From a virus: 64,000 nt of DNA. The DNA is taken from positions 1 to 64,000 of IMG/VR virus record IMGVR_UViG_3300027850_000003, one strand, 5' to 3'. The notes beneath the pieces were generated by a model that was not told the DNA's origin, ran no database searches, and was given only the letters and a program-made list of their open reading frames with translations. Position numbers and translations under genes: made by a program. Of this stretch, positions 15,010 to 23,564 are shown piece by piece. The first letter of the stretch is position 1. Every line of letters begins with the position of its first letter.

Positions 15010-15066
15010 CTTTATTTCCTAAGTTAGTAAGAGGAGTTTTATAATAGCTCCTCTAGTTATTATTTG

Positions 15067-15231
15067 TTAATTTAATTTATCTTTTACTGATTTAGTATCG
15101 TCTGTAACTTCACGATCAATTTTTTCTCTAGCTTTACTTTTTTCTTCAGGAGTAGAAGCTTCACGTCTGGGTTCCATTAGCTTATCTATTTCTTCTCTAG
15201 ATTCAGGGGAAACGTAGTTAGGGATATTCAT
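15067..15231 (-). CDS. Small hypothetical charged protein, 54 aa
   Basis: ATG at 15229-15231. Highly charged and helical (SREEIDKLMEPRREAS, EEKSKAREKIDREVTDD), probably intrinsically flexible or coiled. No recognisable domain. Lies between two other small genes in the same operon. Confidence 0.5.
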   Translation of the reverse strand: MNIPNYVSPESREEIDKLMEPRREASTPEEKSKAREKIDREVTDDTKSVKDKLN

Positions 15232-15259
15232 ATTATTTTTTCTACTATTTTATAATAAT

Positions 15260-15433
15260 TTAGTTGTTTTCTTCTTCATTTAAAGGATAGTCATCTAGCG
15301 GAATAAATTCTGAGTCATCTTGTTTAGCTACCTCTACTGCCATTTCAAAAGCTTCAGGAATTTCTAGCTCCGTAGCAATCTGATAAACTTCTAGATCGAA
15401 CTCAGGTAAATTGAGGTCATTTGAAAAAGTCAT
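15260..15433 (-). CDS. Small hypothetical acidic protein, 57 aa
   Basis: ATG at 15431-15433, overlapping the end of the 85-aa gene by 17 nt. The product is strongly acidic and helical (FDLEVYQIATELEIPEAFEM, then an acidic tail). Acidic small phage proteins often mimic DNA or bind host enzymes; nothing specific can be said here. Confidence 0.5.
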   Translation of the reverse strand: MTFSNDLNLPEFDLEVYQIATELEIPEAFEMAVEVAKQDDSEFIPLDDYPLNEEENN

Positions 15434-15674
15434 AATTTTTACTCTCTACTTTTAGATAAATCATTACGTTTTCTACCATATCTTTAAAAGAACTAAAGTG
15501 ATTTATTTCTTCATCTCCTATAAACCAATAATACTGCTGTTCTAATTCATTTCCTTGTTCGTCATATTTTTCACTTAAATAGTCTTCTCCACTTTTATAA
15601 GTAAAATCATGTAAATTATCAATGAAATAGTCTAGTAGATTTTTATAGAAATTCTCGTGGTATTCAGTTTCCAT
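15417..15674 (-). CDS. Hypothetical protein, 85 aa
   Basis: Not recognised. Acidic and aromatic (NFYKNLLDYFIDNLHDFTYK, QQYYWFIGDEEINHF). No membrane helix. It is the first gene after the ribonucleotide reductase terminator, so it may have its own promoter within or just after that hairpin. Confidence 0.5.
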   Translation of the reverse strand: METEYHENFYKNLLDYFIDNLHDFTYKSGEDYLSEKYDEQGNELEQQYYWFIGDEEINHFSSFKDMVENVMIYLKVESKNYDFFK

Positions 15675-15687
15675 AGTTTTTCTGATT

Positions 15688-15720
15688 TAAAAAGGTCTAA
15701 GATATTTCACCTAGACCTAT
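15688..15720 (-). terminator. Terminator after nrdJ
   Basis: Minus strand: a 7-bp stem AGGTCTA / TAGACCT with a 12-nt loop followed by TTT. It lies 10 nt downstream of the ribonucleotide reductase stop codon. Confidence 0.7.
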
Positions 15721-15729
15721 AAAGGTTAA

Positions 15730-18700
15730 TTATTTACTTTTTTCTGGCATTAAACATTTATCTGAGTCACATCCTGTACTACCTGACTCCGCTACAAAGT
15801 CAAATCCTTTAGAATATTGGTTAACTAGAGTTACAAAGTCAGTAGAAATTTGTCTATTTTTTACTGCTTGCATTTCTTCTAAGTATTTCTCATGAGTAAT
15901 AGGTTCAAAAGGTAGTCTAGGAAACGTCTCTAGTGAGTCGAATTTCGCGAGTAAGGCAGCAGAGATGTAACCTTCATCATTTTGTATTAGGTTGTAGATA
16001 GCGGTTCCTAGTGGCTCGATTTCAGCTTCTGTGAGTTCGATAGTAGCTGAAACAGTATGAGTAGCATAGTATTTCTGAACTTGCATAAAAAAATCAAGTT
16101 GAGCTAGCACAGTGTTTTCGCTAGGGTTGTAATCTGCCTTATCCGCTATAGATGCCCAAGATACTTCTACTGGAATTTCTATTAACACTTCATTAACTCT
16201 TGGGTCATTTATGTCATTTAGTAGATTTCCATTTTCGTCTTTGCATGATTGAGAAGGAACAATATTATAGCCATAATCTTTACTAGCACTAACAATAGGA
16301 CTATTACTACTAAAAGTAATCCTACGAATATATCTAGTAGCTTTAGGAGCGTGCCAACCAGCCGAAGCATTAGTAAGTAAAGAAACGGAGCCTGAAGGTT
16401 GTACAACAGTATAACGATTAGGTTGTTTAATACTATGTCTTTTGCAATACTCTTCAACTGTTTCTCTTACACTATTTTTCCATAACTCTAAATAATAACG
16501 TTCAGTATCTAAGAAATATTGAGCTTCTGAAGAGTCTTTACTTCTTCCAGTTTTCCACCATAACAGCCAGTCAGCACCAAACTTATTGACAAAGAAATCG
16601 AATAATCCAGTAAAAGAAATTCCGATAATAGGATCAATTTCACGAGAATATTTAAAATCTTCAATATCAAATTCATGACTAAGTAAAGGTAAAGCTGCTA
16701 AGGTAGATGCTTTAAATGCTTCTACTTGTTCCAGTTCGTTATTTGGGTCTAAATTATTTAAATGTACTTGAGATAAGTTGCACAGAAATTTTTCACCTAA
16801 AACCTCAAAACAATTGTGAGTGACGATACCATTAGCAATAAAAGAGTTAGTTAATGGGACGTGTAAATCATAAACAGTTTCTTCTCCTACTTCTTTTACT
16901 GAAACTACATTAGAAGAATAACGTTTATTTACTGTCTCCTCTAAATAGTTTATTAAAGGTTTTTCTACCCATAAATCTGCTTGTTCTTGTTTAAGAGGAC
17001 AAAGAGGAAACCCAATTATTTCCACAAACCTATTAAAACTCTCAGCAAATATTGATAAAGTATAACTACCATTATTATTACTTATTTTTTTTGTACCATC
17101 TTTTAAAGTATACGGAACTCCTTTAGCTCCTGACTTTACAGCGCATCTAGTAGATGATATAATTCCTAAGTTTAAAAGTAAAATTTGTATTTGCTCTATA
17201 AATTTTTTTGATTTATTCACTAACAGTGCTTGACGAGCTACTGCTTTATTAATATTCCCTACTGAACCATCAGCAGAAAATAAACCTTGCAAAAAACCTA
17301 TAATAGTTTCTCTTCTCTCTTGAAAAAAGCTAACAGGTAACTCTTCTTTTGTTTGCACGTTTAATCTATCAAACCAATCACTTAACTTTAAAGAACAGGA
17401 TTTAAATTCATACACTCCTTTGTGTAGTCTAGGAATATATCTATGCTCAGTAATTGTCTCTAAAGCATAAAGAACTGTAGTTCCTGCTGTTAAATATTCT
17501 TTAGGATTAAATACGAATCCTTTAGCTAAATACTCCGCTCTATTTTTACTTCTGCTTTTCATTTTCACGTTATACCCATCACCATACCACCAACCTAGCA
17601 TTTGAGACTGTTCAGAATTAATATTATTCTTAGAATCTTCACCCCATTTTCCTTCTCCTTGTTGAAATAAAACTTTATGTTCGGAAGTTAAATTTTTAGT
17701 TTCTACCCAACCTTTATCCGTAAAATGTTGATGATTAGAAGTAGATTTAACAGACAAACCATTAGCTAGTTTTACTTCATAAATAGCTTTAACTCCTGTA
17801 GAAAATGCAATAGCCTGTGTTTGGATTACTCCAGAAAGACCAATAGTTCTTAAATCTACAGAAGTCTCAAAAGTTTTACCAGCTAAATCTTGAATAGGAA
17901 CTAAACCATTGGCAGTAGCAATTAGAGTATCCCCAATTAGGCAGGGGTTGGCAGAATACCGTTGCATTCGATGTTCTAGTTCTTTATTATCCATTTCTTT
18001 TAAAGATAGGAGATAGTTACTACCATCTCTTCTTGACTGACAATAGAGTGCAATAAACTCTAGCTTCTTTTCGCTTGTATTCAGTAAATCAACATTACCT
18101 CTAGCAATAGCTTCTGGAACATATTGAATTGCCCCTTCTCCTGAGTAGTATTGCTTTCTAACTGCTTCAATAATAGTTTCCAAATCAGGTTTATTATGGT
18201 AACAAAGAGTATGATTTCCAAATCTAAGCATATCTCGGTCAGGGTCAATTTTCCAGTTACCTTGATCATCCTGAACCCATAAATTATCTTTTGACTCAGA
18301 AAAGAATTTATCGCTTGGAGTTCCTTGATTAATTCTCGCACTTCTTCTGATGTTCCCGGAAACGGCTATTACCCCATGAATAGCTAAGATTTTACATATT
18401 TCTAAACTATTTAATTTTCTTCCTACTGAAGTGTTTAGTATTTTGATAATATTTTTAAGCCCTTCTTCTAGTCTCTCAGGGTTACTTAATCCTCCAAAAC
18501 CTTTAAGAATTTTCCCAGCAGGTCTTACTTCCGATAAATCTATATAAAGGTGAATTTTTTCATATTTTACATTTTCAAAGTTATAAGAGAAATCAAAGGA
18601 TGCAAATTTTAATAAGTCAGTAGCAATATCAACCCAACCTTCTTTAGAATCTCCTACTTTATATTTAATAACTAAAGCTTTAGAATCTGAGTCTAGTGAA

Positions 18701-19182
18701 CAAGTATAATTGCTACTCTCAAAGATATTATTCTCATTCCATTGAGAGCCTAGCTCAACTACTTCTTTTACTTCAATAGAGTAATTAATCTCGGGCAACT
18801 GACTAATAATATGCTCCTCAACTACTGTCCCAACTCCACATCCCATTAGTAAAGCTCTAAAGTTAAATCTAAACGCTTTCCAGCTATCTACTGGAACTGA
18901 GGCACAATTATATGCACCAATAAAGTTCTTCTGCTGTTTTACCCAGTCAGTACCTCCGATCCAAAACCATCTACCAGATACAAAGACAATGTTCTTATAA
19001 AAATACTCCCTAACTAACTCTAATTCTTTATCTGTCAACAATCCAAAATCTTGTAATCCTTTAATCGCTCTATCTTTAGCTTCTTGAGCTGTCTCCTTAG
19101 CCCCAGTTGCAGAAGTTCGAGAATAGCTACGAAGAAATAACGGGTAAGCAGTAGTAGCAGTGAAATCAGTATTCTGAGGCAT
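15730..19182 (-). CDS. nrdJ: Adenosylcobalamin-dependent (class II) ribonucleotide reductase with an intein
   Basis: 1150 residues, of which 377 are an intein, leaving a 773-residue enzyme like monomeric class II reductases. It reduces ribonucleotides to deoxyribonucleotides through a thiyl radical generated from adenosylcobalamin. Visible: FVSGRWFWIGGT near residue 67, the N-terminal redox Cys region YNCASVPVDSW (about 91-101), MGCGVGT at 113-119, the active-site NPC split by the intein so that Cys791 follows it (CFEVLGEKF), the PSGSVSLLTNASAGWHA substrate loop (about 929-945), and a C-terminal redox pair C1138/C1143 in GCDSDKC. Links to ThyX, dUTPase and the PduO-like enzyme by pathway. Confidence 0.93.
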   Translation of the reverse strand: MPQNTDFTATTAYPLFLRSYSRTSATGAKETAQEAKDRAIKGLQDFGLLTDKELELVREYFYKNIVFVSGRWFWIGGTDWVKQQKNFIGAYNCASVPVDSWKAFRFNFRALLMGCGVGTVVEEHIISQLPEINYSIEVKEVVELGSQWNENNIFESSNYTCSLDSDSKALVIKYKVGDSKEGWVDIATDLLKFASFDFSYNFENVKYEKIHLYIDLSEVRPAGKILKGFGGLSNPERLEEGLKNIIKILNTSVGRKLNSLEICKILAIHGVIAVSGNIRRSARINQGTPSDKFFSESKDNLWVQDDQGNWKIDPDRDMLRFGNHTLCYHNKPDLETIIEAVRKQYYSGEGAIQYVPEAIARGNVDLLNTSEKKLEFIALYCQSRRDGSNYLLSLKEMDNKELEHRMQRYSANPCLIGDTLIATANGLVPIQDLAGKTFETSVDLRTIGLSGVIQTQAIAFSTGVKAIYEVKLANGLSVKSTSNHQHFTDKGWVETKNLTSEHKVLFQQGEGKWGEDSKNNINSEQSQMLGWWYGDGYNVKMKSRSKNRAEYLAKGFVFNPKEYLTAGTTVLYALETITEHRYIPRLHKGVYEFKSCSLKLSDWFDRLNVQTKEELPVSFFQERRETIIGFLQGLFSADGSVGNINKAVARQALLVNKSKKFIEQIQILLLNLGIISSTRCAVKSGAKGVPYTLKDGTKKISNNNGSYTLSIFAESFNRFVEIIGFPLCPLKQEQADLWVEKPLINYLEETVNKRYSSNVVSVKEVGEETVYDLHVPLTNSFIANGIVTHNCFEVLGEKFLCNLSQVHLNNLDPNNELEQVEAFKASTLAALPLLSHEFDIEDFKYSREIDPIIGISFTGLFDFFVNKFGADWLLWWKTGRSKDSSEAQYFLDTERYYLELWKNSVRETVEEYCKRHSIKQPNRYTVVQPSGSVSLLTNASAGWHAPKATRYIRRITFSSNSPIVSASKDYGYNIVPSQSCKDENGNLLNDINDPRVNEVLIEIPVEVSWASIADKADYNPSENTVLAQLDFFMQVQKYYATHTVSATIELTEAEIEPLGTAIYNLIQNDEGYISAALLAKFDSLETFPRLPFEPITHEKYLEEMQAVKNRQISTDFVTLVNQYSKGFDFVAESGSTGCDSDKCLMPEKSK
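16813..17943 (-). other. Intein with LAGLIDADG homing endonuclease inside NrdJ
   Basis: Residues 414-790 of the reductase. Starts with Cys (CLIGDTLIATANG, splicing block A), continues with STSNHQHF (block B, TxxH-like) and ends with SFIANGIVTHN followed by Cys (blocks F and G). Between them lie two DOD-type motifs, MLGWWYGDG (about 528-536) and IIGFLQGLFSADGSVG (about 627-642), so it is a full homing intein of normal size. Insertion is directly before the active-site Cys, a highly conserved site that inteins favour. All splicing residues look intact, so active splicing is likely. Confidence 0.93.
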
Positions 19183-19275
19183 ATTTTTATTTAAGAACGT
19201 TTACCTATTTTAACTTTGAAAATAAAGAAGATGCACATTGATTAGTTTTTTTAAATTCTTTCTTTAAGTCTATTA

Positions 19276-19725
19276 CTAATCCATATCTTCCCCATCAAAC
19301 CAGTTAATTAAATATTTGATGTTTTCTCTAGTAAGCTTATAGCCTAGTATTTCTTTTTTTTCATCAAACCAGCACTTATAAATATTAGTTTCCCAATTTA
19401 AATATTGAATAATAAATTGAACATAAACTACAAATTGATACTCTAAATCATAAGGATAACAGACATAGTAATTAAGCGGTTTTATATTGGAATCTTGGCT
19501 AAATTGATAAGAGTTACAATAAATGTGCTTCAATATATCTACTACTTTTTCACCAATTTTAATACTATAATTCTCACAATAAGTAGTTAAATCTAAAACA
19601 TAATCTGTTAAAAATAATAATCTTCTATTTCTTTCATCAACTACCTCTTCTAATTCTTCGTTTAGTGTGTAGCTTCTAGTAATTAGAAAATTATGATATT
19701 CTTGTTCTAATTTAGTTTTATTCAT
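19276..19725 (-). CDS. Hypothetical protein, 149 aa
   Basis: Not recognised. Tyr-rich and helical, with YVCYPYDLEYQFVVYVQFII in the centre and a C-terminal YLINWFDGEDMD. No signal peptide. It sits between polymerase-side genes and nrdJ on the same strand, with short spacing to the 60-aa gene upstream (4 nt), so it is part of the replication operon. Confidence 0.55.
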   Translation of the reverse strand: MNKTKLEQEYHNFLITRSYTLNEELEEVVDERNRRLLFLTDYVLDLTTYCENYSIKIGEKVVDILKHIYCNSYQFSQDSNIKPLNYYVCYPYDLEYQFVVYVQFIIQYLNWETNIYKCWFDEKKEILGYKLTRENIKYLINWFDGEDMD

Positions 19726-19729
19726 TTTT

Positions 19730-19912
19730 TTAGAAATAGGTATTTAGTATAGCTTCTGTGTAGTCCTCTAAGTTCAATTTTTTAAGAATTTTAGTAGTAT
19801 TAATTTTGTTAACCTCCTTATTAGTCAACTTTAAAATTTCTTGTACTACGATCATTACTCCTTCCGTTTGTCCACTAAAATAAAAACTAGCTTCCATAAT
19901 ATTATTTATCAT
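19730..19912 (-). CDS. Hypothetical protein, 60 aa
   Basis: Not recognised. A short helical protein (GVMIVVQEILKLTNKEVNKI, then TTKILKKLNLEDYTEAILN). Its start overlaps the 3' end of the polymerase gene by 11 nt, so translation is probably coupled to the polymerase. Confidence 0.55.
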   Translation of the reverse strand: MINNIMEASFYFSGQTEGVMIVVQEILKLTNKEVNKINTTKILKKLNLEDYTEAILNTYF

Positions 19913-22031
19913 TCCAAGATTGATGAGTTAAACTATTAGGGTCAAATTCTGTGTCTACTGGAATACTTTTAATCCAGTATCTAAGTTCTTCATGTAAAAT
20001 GCTCATGACACAACTATTTATCTCATAGGAATAAGTTCTTAATCCTATCCAATCGAGTTCATCATAGCAATTATTACAGAACCTAGCTTGCCACTGTGGA
20101 TTCTTGAAAAATTCTATTTGAATCCTACCTTGAGCAAATTTAATAATATCTGCTTCTCCACATAACCAGATAAGAGATATTGAATCAGTATATGGAATTT
20201 CCCATTTAGTTCCCCAATCATTTATTTTTTCCTGCTTCTTTAGATGAACAGTTCTATTAGTAAATGTCTTACACTTCCCATAATTCCCGGTAGTAGGATT
20301 ACCATTAATATTATAAAAAGGAAACTTAATATTATAGCTATTAGAAGTTTTTACATAGGATTGAATAAAAGCATAGAGGACAGCATACGTTTCACGATAA
20401 GCCTTCTGAATTAACTTACATTGTTCAAGTGGTACATCAATACCATTCTTCTTAAACGAGGCTTGTATCCTTTTAGCTCCTGCCTGATTAAGACCGGAGT
20501 AATTAGCTGTCTTTCCCCAACTTCTATATTCTTTAACTAACTTACTGCCTTCTTCATGGTGCTTACAAAACTCTTCATAGCCTACTTCATAACCATTAAG
20601 TTTAGCAATAGTATGTCCCATAATTAAATGAGCATCTTTACCATTCTTATAAATTTCAAGTAAAACAGGGTCTTGTGTTAATTCTGTACAAATCCGATAA
20701 TGACTTGCAGATAAATCAATAACCCCAAGAAAATAATCATCAGGAGCTTTAAAGAACGTCCTAAAATCTGGTAAGTTTTCTTCCTTAAACCAAAAGGGAG
20801 TTTTAGCAGGGTTCTGAAGTTGAGTACCTATCGATATCTTCTTTCTATTGCCTCTAGAATTTCTATAACTCAAATCCCCAGTACAACTAGACCTCCCACT
20901 TCCACTAGCGGTCATCTGCCTATAATTGGTTCTTACACTATAAAAACTCTCTCCTTTATTTTTCCAAGCTACATCTTTAATCCCTTGTGCATATTGAATA
21001 AGTACATTAAGAGTTCTCATCTTCAATAATGCTTTAGCCTCTGGATACTCAACTCTCTTAAGAGCTTCTACATCTAAAGACTCTAAGCAGAGTTCTGACC
21101 ATTTTTCATTAAAGGCTTGTCTTAATAATTCAACTTGCCCCCAATTGATATTAGGAAAAGAAGTAACAAGTATTTTATTATATTCTTCTAATTTACTTCT
21201 ATATTTATTAATGTTCTCATCTAAGAGTTCTATGTCTAAAGGGAAGCCATAAACTTCCATCTGAATAAAGGCACTTAAAACTAAACACTCAGACATTACC
21301 GAGTAATACAAATCATTTTTAACTACTAAGTCTTGAATATAAGGAAGAAGTCTTAAAGGTAAAACGGAGTCATTACCTGAGTAGTTATACTTTGCATTTG
21401 ATACTCTCCATCCCCAATCTTCTTTCTGCTCAGTCTTATCTATTAAAAATTCTGTGTTATATAATATGTTTATTCTTTCTGTTATAGCTTTGAGAGAATG
21501 ACTTAAGAGACACCTATCAGCTCTATTTTTTGAAGCATTTCCTGGTATTACCTCTATCCCTGCCCATATCACTTGAGAGCAAAGCATTAAGTCTCTACAG
21601 TTTAGTAATTGAATACCAAAATGATATAGGAGAAAACATCCATCAAATTTGAGATTTTGACCTACTATAGGAATATCGGTATTTTCACATTTACTCTTAA
21701 GGATTAAAAAGAATTTAGAGTTAATAAATATAGCTTTCTTTTTCTCTATATCGTCTAAGTTACCCCCTAAATCATATATAAGAGCAAAATAATCATCCTC
21801 TACTTGAATAGAAATAGATATAAGACGAATAAGACCAAAGTGAAAATATAAAGCAGAATACTCCTCATCACCATGCGTTTCTAAATCTAGTCCTACTATC
21901 TTAGCTTTACTGAATAAGTCTAAATATTTATTCCACTCTTCTTCAGATACTTTTCCTTCAACTATTATATTTCTTTCTAGCTCAACATCTGGAGTTAGTA
22001 TATTTGACCACTTTAACTGTAATGTCTTCAT
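19902..22031 (-). CDS. Family A DNA polymerase with 3'-5' exonuclease domain
   Basis: 709 residues, the replicative polymerase of this phage. Exonuclease: D49-x-E51 in VGLDLETHG, GQNLKFD130 and YSGND221. Polymerase: motif A VID439LSASH444YR446, motif B R503-SWG-K507-TAN-Y511-SG, motif C CY656-D657-E658-L. Differences from the E. coli Pol I type are clear: the motif A Glu that acts as steric gate (DYSQIEL) is His444, and the motif C His is Tyr656. The O-helix Tyr511 is the T7-like residue. No 5'-nuclease domain. Downstream partners are helicase, primase and SSB to the right. Confidence 0.92.
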   Translation of the reverse strand: MKTLQLKWSNILTPDVELERNIIVEGKVSEEEWNKYLDLFSKAKIVGLDLETHGDEEYSALYFHFGLIRLISISIQVEDDYFALIYDLGGNLDDIEKKKAIFINSKFFLILKSKCENTDIPIVGQNLKFDGCFLLYHFGIQLLNCRDLMLCSQVIWAGIEVIPGNASKNRADRCLLSHSLKAITERINILYNTEFLIDKTEQKEDWGWRVSNAKYNYSGNDSVLPLRLLPYIQDLVVKNDLYYSVMSECLVLSAFIQMEVYGFPLDIELLDENINKYRSKLEEYNKILVTSFPNINWGQVELLRQAFNEKWSELCLESLDVEALKRVEYPEAKALLKMRTLNVLIQYAQGIKDVAWKNKGESFYSVRTNYRQMTASGSGRSSCTGDLSYRNSRGNRKKISIGTQLQNPAKTPFWFKEENLPDFRTFFKAPDDYFLGVIDLSASHYRICTELTQDPVLLEIYKNGKDAHLIMGHTIAKLNGYEVGYEEFCKHHEEGSKLVKEYRSWGKTANYSGLNQAGAKRIQASFKKNGIDVPLEQCKLIQKAYRETYAVLYAFIQSYVKTSNSYNIKFPFYNINGNPTTGNYGKCKTFTNRTVHLKKQEKINDWGTKWEIPYTDSISLIWLCGEADIIKFAQGRIQIEFFKNPQWQARFCNNCYDELDWIGLRTYSYEINSCVMSILHEELRYWIKSIPVDTEFDPNSLTHQSWNDK

Positions 22032-22050
22032 TTTTCTCCTGATAATAAAT

Positions 22051-22078
22051 CCTCTAAGAGTAACTAAGCCCTTAGAGG
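22051..22078. promoter_or_regulatory. Intergenic hairpin upstream of the polymerase
   Basis: A perfect 8-bp stem CCTCTAAG / CTTAGAGG with a 12-nt loop AGTAACTAAGCC on the plus strand. The loop contains AGTAACTAA, the sequence conserved in the minus-strand leader hairpins, but here in inverted orientation. It may be a terminator for the 22103 gene or a leader element of the polymerase mRNA. Confidence 0.5.
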
Positions 22079-22102
22079 AAAACTAATCAAATATTACTTA
22101 TT

Positions 22103-22390
22103 CTATAAACTGTCAATATAGTTAATAGCATCTCTTTCTGCCTCTCCTACACTATAATAAAACTCATCCTCTTCAGCTTTTACTAACTCTTCACCTTTAT
22201 AAACTTTCCAAGAAGAAATATAGTTCCCTTCTAGTTCTGATTTAACCTCTACTCTTAATCCTTTATAATTATTTGTATATGTTTCGTCTTCACTATAGTA
22301 TTGAAGTTTTTTACCTAGTTCTAAGTTAATTAGCGTCTTAAGTCTTTTTAACTGAGAAGCTGAAAGTAAACTTAGCAAATAATCAAACAT
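22103..22390 (-). CDS. Hypothetical protein, 95 aa, HicB-like C-terminal half
   Basis: The N-terminal half is helical (LLSLLSASQLKRLKTLINLE). The C-terminal half, YKGLRVEVKSELEGNYISSWKVYKG then a helix ending AINYIDSL, follows the beta-beta-beta-alpha outline of HicB-like modules also seen in the 278-aa neighbour and in 43427-43657. Weak similarity; function unknown. Ribosome site is a run of eight G. Confidence 0.5.
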   Translation of the reverse strand: MFDYLLSLLSASQLKRLKTLINLELGKKLQYYSEDETYTNNYKGLRVEVKSELEGNYISSWKVYKGEELVKAEEDEFYYSVGEAERDAINYIDSL

Positions 22391-22396
22391 AGTTGT

Positions 22397-22404
22397 CCCC
22401 CCCC
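22397..22404 (-). promoter_or_regulatory. G8 homopolymer as ribosome site of the 22390 gene
   Basis: The minus strand reads AAGGGGGGGG ACAACT ATG: eight G residues 6 nt before the start codon. Homopolymeric G runs slip easily in replication and sequencing and could tune translation by changing the ribosome site spacing. A G7 run at 38105-38111 is the only comparable tract noticed. Confidence 0.6.
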
Positions 22405-22405
22405 C

Positions 22406-22666
22406 TTATTGGTTTTTACACATCCAAGCATAAAACTTAATTATTTTTTCTTTTGTTAAGTTCAAATCCCCATAAGGGTCTTCTATACTTTTTATTTCCC
22501 TTAGTCTAGTAGCTACTTGATTTCTGAATTCAGTTCTCTTATACTTGTCCATTAAATATAAATACATAAATCTAGAAATATACTCATAGAACTTAGTAAC
22601 TAAGTTGCTAACAAGAATACTTAACTGAAACAGTGATACCTGAAACTCAAGTGATAATTTATTCAT
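22406..22666 (-). CDS. Hypothetical protein, 86 aa
   Basis: Not recognised. The N-terminal half is amphipathic to hydrophobic (LEFQVSLFQLSILVSNLVTKFYEYIS), the C-terminal half basic. Shares its first base with the stop of the upstream 278-aa gene. Could be membrane-associated, but a clear transmembrane segment is not evident. Confidence 0.5.
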   Translation of the reverse strand: MNKLSLEFQVSLFQLSILVSNLVTKFYEYISRFMYLYLMDKYKRTEFRNQVATRLREIKSIEDPYGDLNLTKEKIIKFYAWMCKNQ

Positions 22667-23502
22667 TAAAATTTAGGTCTATCTACAATACTACTAGGAG
22701 ATACTAAACTTATTTTTTTTCCTGTTAGTTGACAATATAGATTAGCTTGTTCTTCTAGTTTATTAATAAAAGTCTCAAACTCTTTTTTTATAGGGTCAAT
22801 CTTTGATCCATAAAAATATTTTGGATTTTTATAAGGATTATTTTGAACTTTTCCAATTAGCCATCCTTTCTGTAATCCTTCTTCATAATTAATAGTAATA
22901 GTGACCCCTTTATAAGTATATATTTCGTCTGTGCTTAGCATATCCAACTTTTCTTTCAATTTAGAGATTTCAACTTTAATTTTCGCAATTTTACATTCTT
23001 TATCTGTAAGTACGATTTTAGTTACATTAGACTGAGCCATTTCTGCTTTCCCTTTACCTTCAATTATTTTATCTACTCTCAGCTTAAATTTATTTTCTAT
23101 TTCTCTAATAGAACTACTAATACACTTAAAAGTAGAGTTCTTATGAATTACACAAATACCAAAGTAATTATCTGCTTTAGGTTCTTTCCCAAAAGTTAAT
23201 CCATAGCCTCTATAAGATATTTTAGGTACTCCAGGCCAATTAGTACAGTCTAACCAGTCAGCGCAATACTCATCTACAAACTTTTTAAATTTAGAAATTA
23301 TTTTCTCATAATGAACACTCTCAATACTTTTCCGACGTTTCTTATAATTCTTACTCTCAAACTCTCCTAGATACCAAGCTCCGTTATTTTTTGGGTTCCT
23401 CTTAAGAGTTATCAACAACGATCTCCCTTTATAATCAATGTCTTTATAAGTATTTCCTCCCCATTCATGACGGACTTTTTCATAGATCATTTGTTCACTC
23501 AT
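22666..23502 (-). CDS. Protein with three HicB-like repeats, 278 aa
   Basis: Three segments share one outline: YKGRSLLITLKRNPKNNGAW ending in KKFVDEYC (about 24-80), YRGYGLTFGKEPKADNYFGI ending in ENKFKLRVDKII (about 97-150), and YKGVTITINYEEGLQKGWLI ending in FETFINKLEEQANLYC (about 198-260). Each is Y-(K/R)-G, three strands, then a helix, like HicB antitoxin or partial HicB modules; the short 43427 protein has one such unit. No HicA-like toxin was seen nearby. So a tandem-repeat nucleic-acid- or protein-binding role is inferred. The leader has 11-nt-loop hairpin C. Confidence 0.5.
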   Translation of the reverse strand: MSEQMIYEKVRHEWGGNTYKDIDYKGRSLLITLKRNPKNNGAWYLGEFESKNYKKRRKSIESVHYEKIISKFKKFVDEYCADWLDCTNWPGVPKISYRGYGLTFGKEPKADNYFGICVIHKNSTFKCISSSIREIENKFKLRVDKIIEGKGKAEMAQSNVTKIVLTDKECKIAKIKVEISKLKEKLDMLSTDEIYTYKGVTITINYEEGLQKGWLIGKVQNNPYKNPKYFYGSKIDPIKKEFETFINKLEEQANLYCQLTGKKISLVSPSSIVDRPKF

Positions 23503-23531
23503 TTCTTTTCCCTTACTTAATTAGGTTTTCT

Positions 23532-23554
23532 ACTGAGTTAGTCACCTCCTCAGT
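23532..23554 (-). promoter_or_regulatory. Leader hairpin of the 11-nt-loop family (copy C)
   Basis: Minus strand: ACTGAG - GAGGTGACTAA - CTCAGT, a perfect 6-bp stem, 30 nt upstream of the ATG at 23502 and 10 nt after the stop of the annealing-protein gene. Confidence 0.6.
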
Positions 23555-23564
23555 CAAAAGCTAT

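Noticed and set aside
16218-18341. Minus-strand frames of 79 and 86 codons inside nrdJ
   Set aside because: Both lie fully within the ribonucleotide reductase gene in another frame, with low-complexity products typical of shadows.
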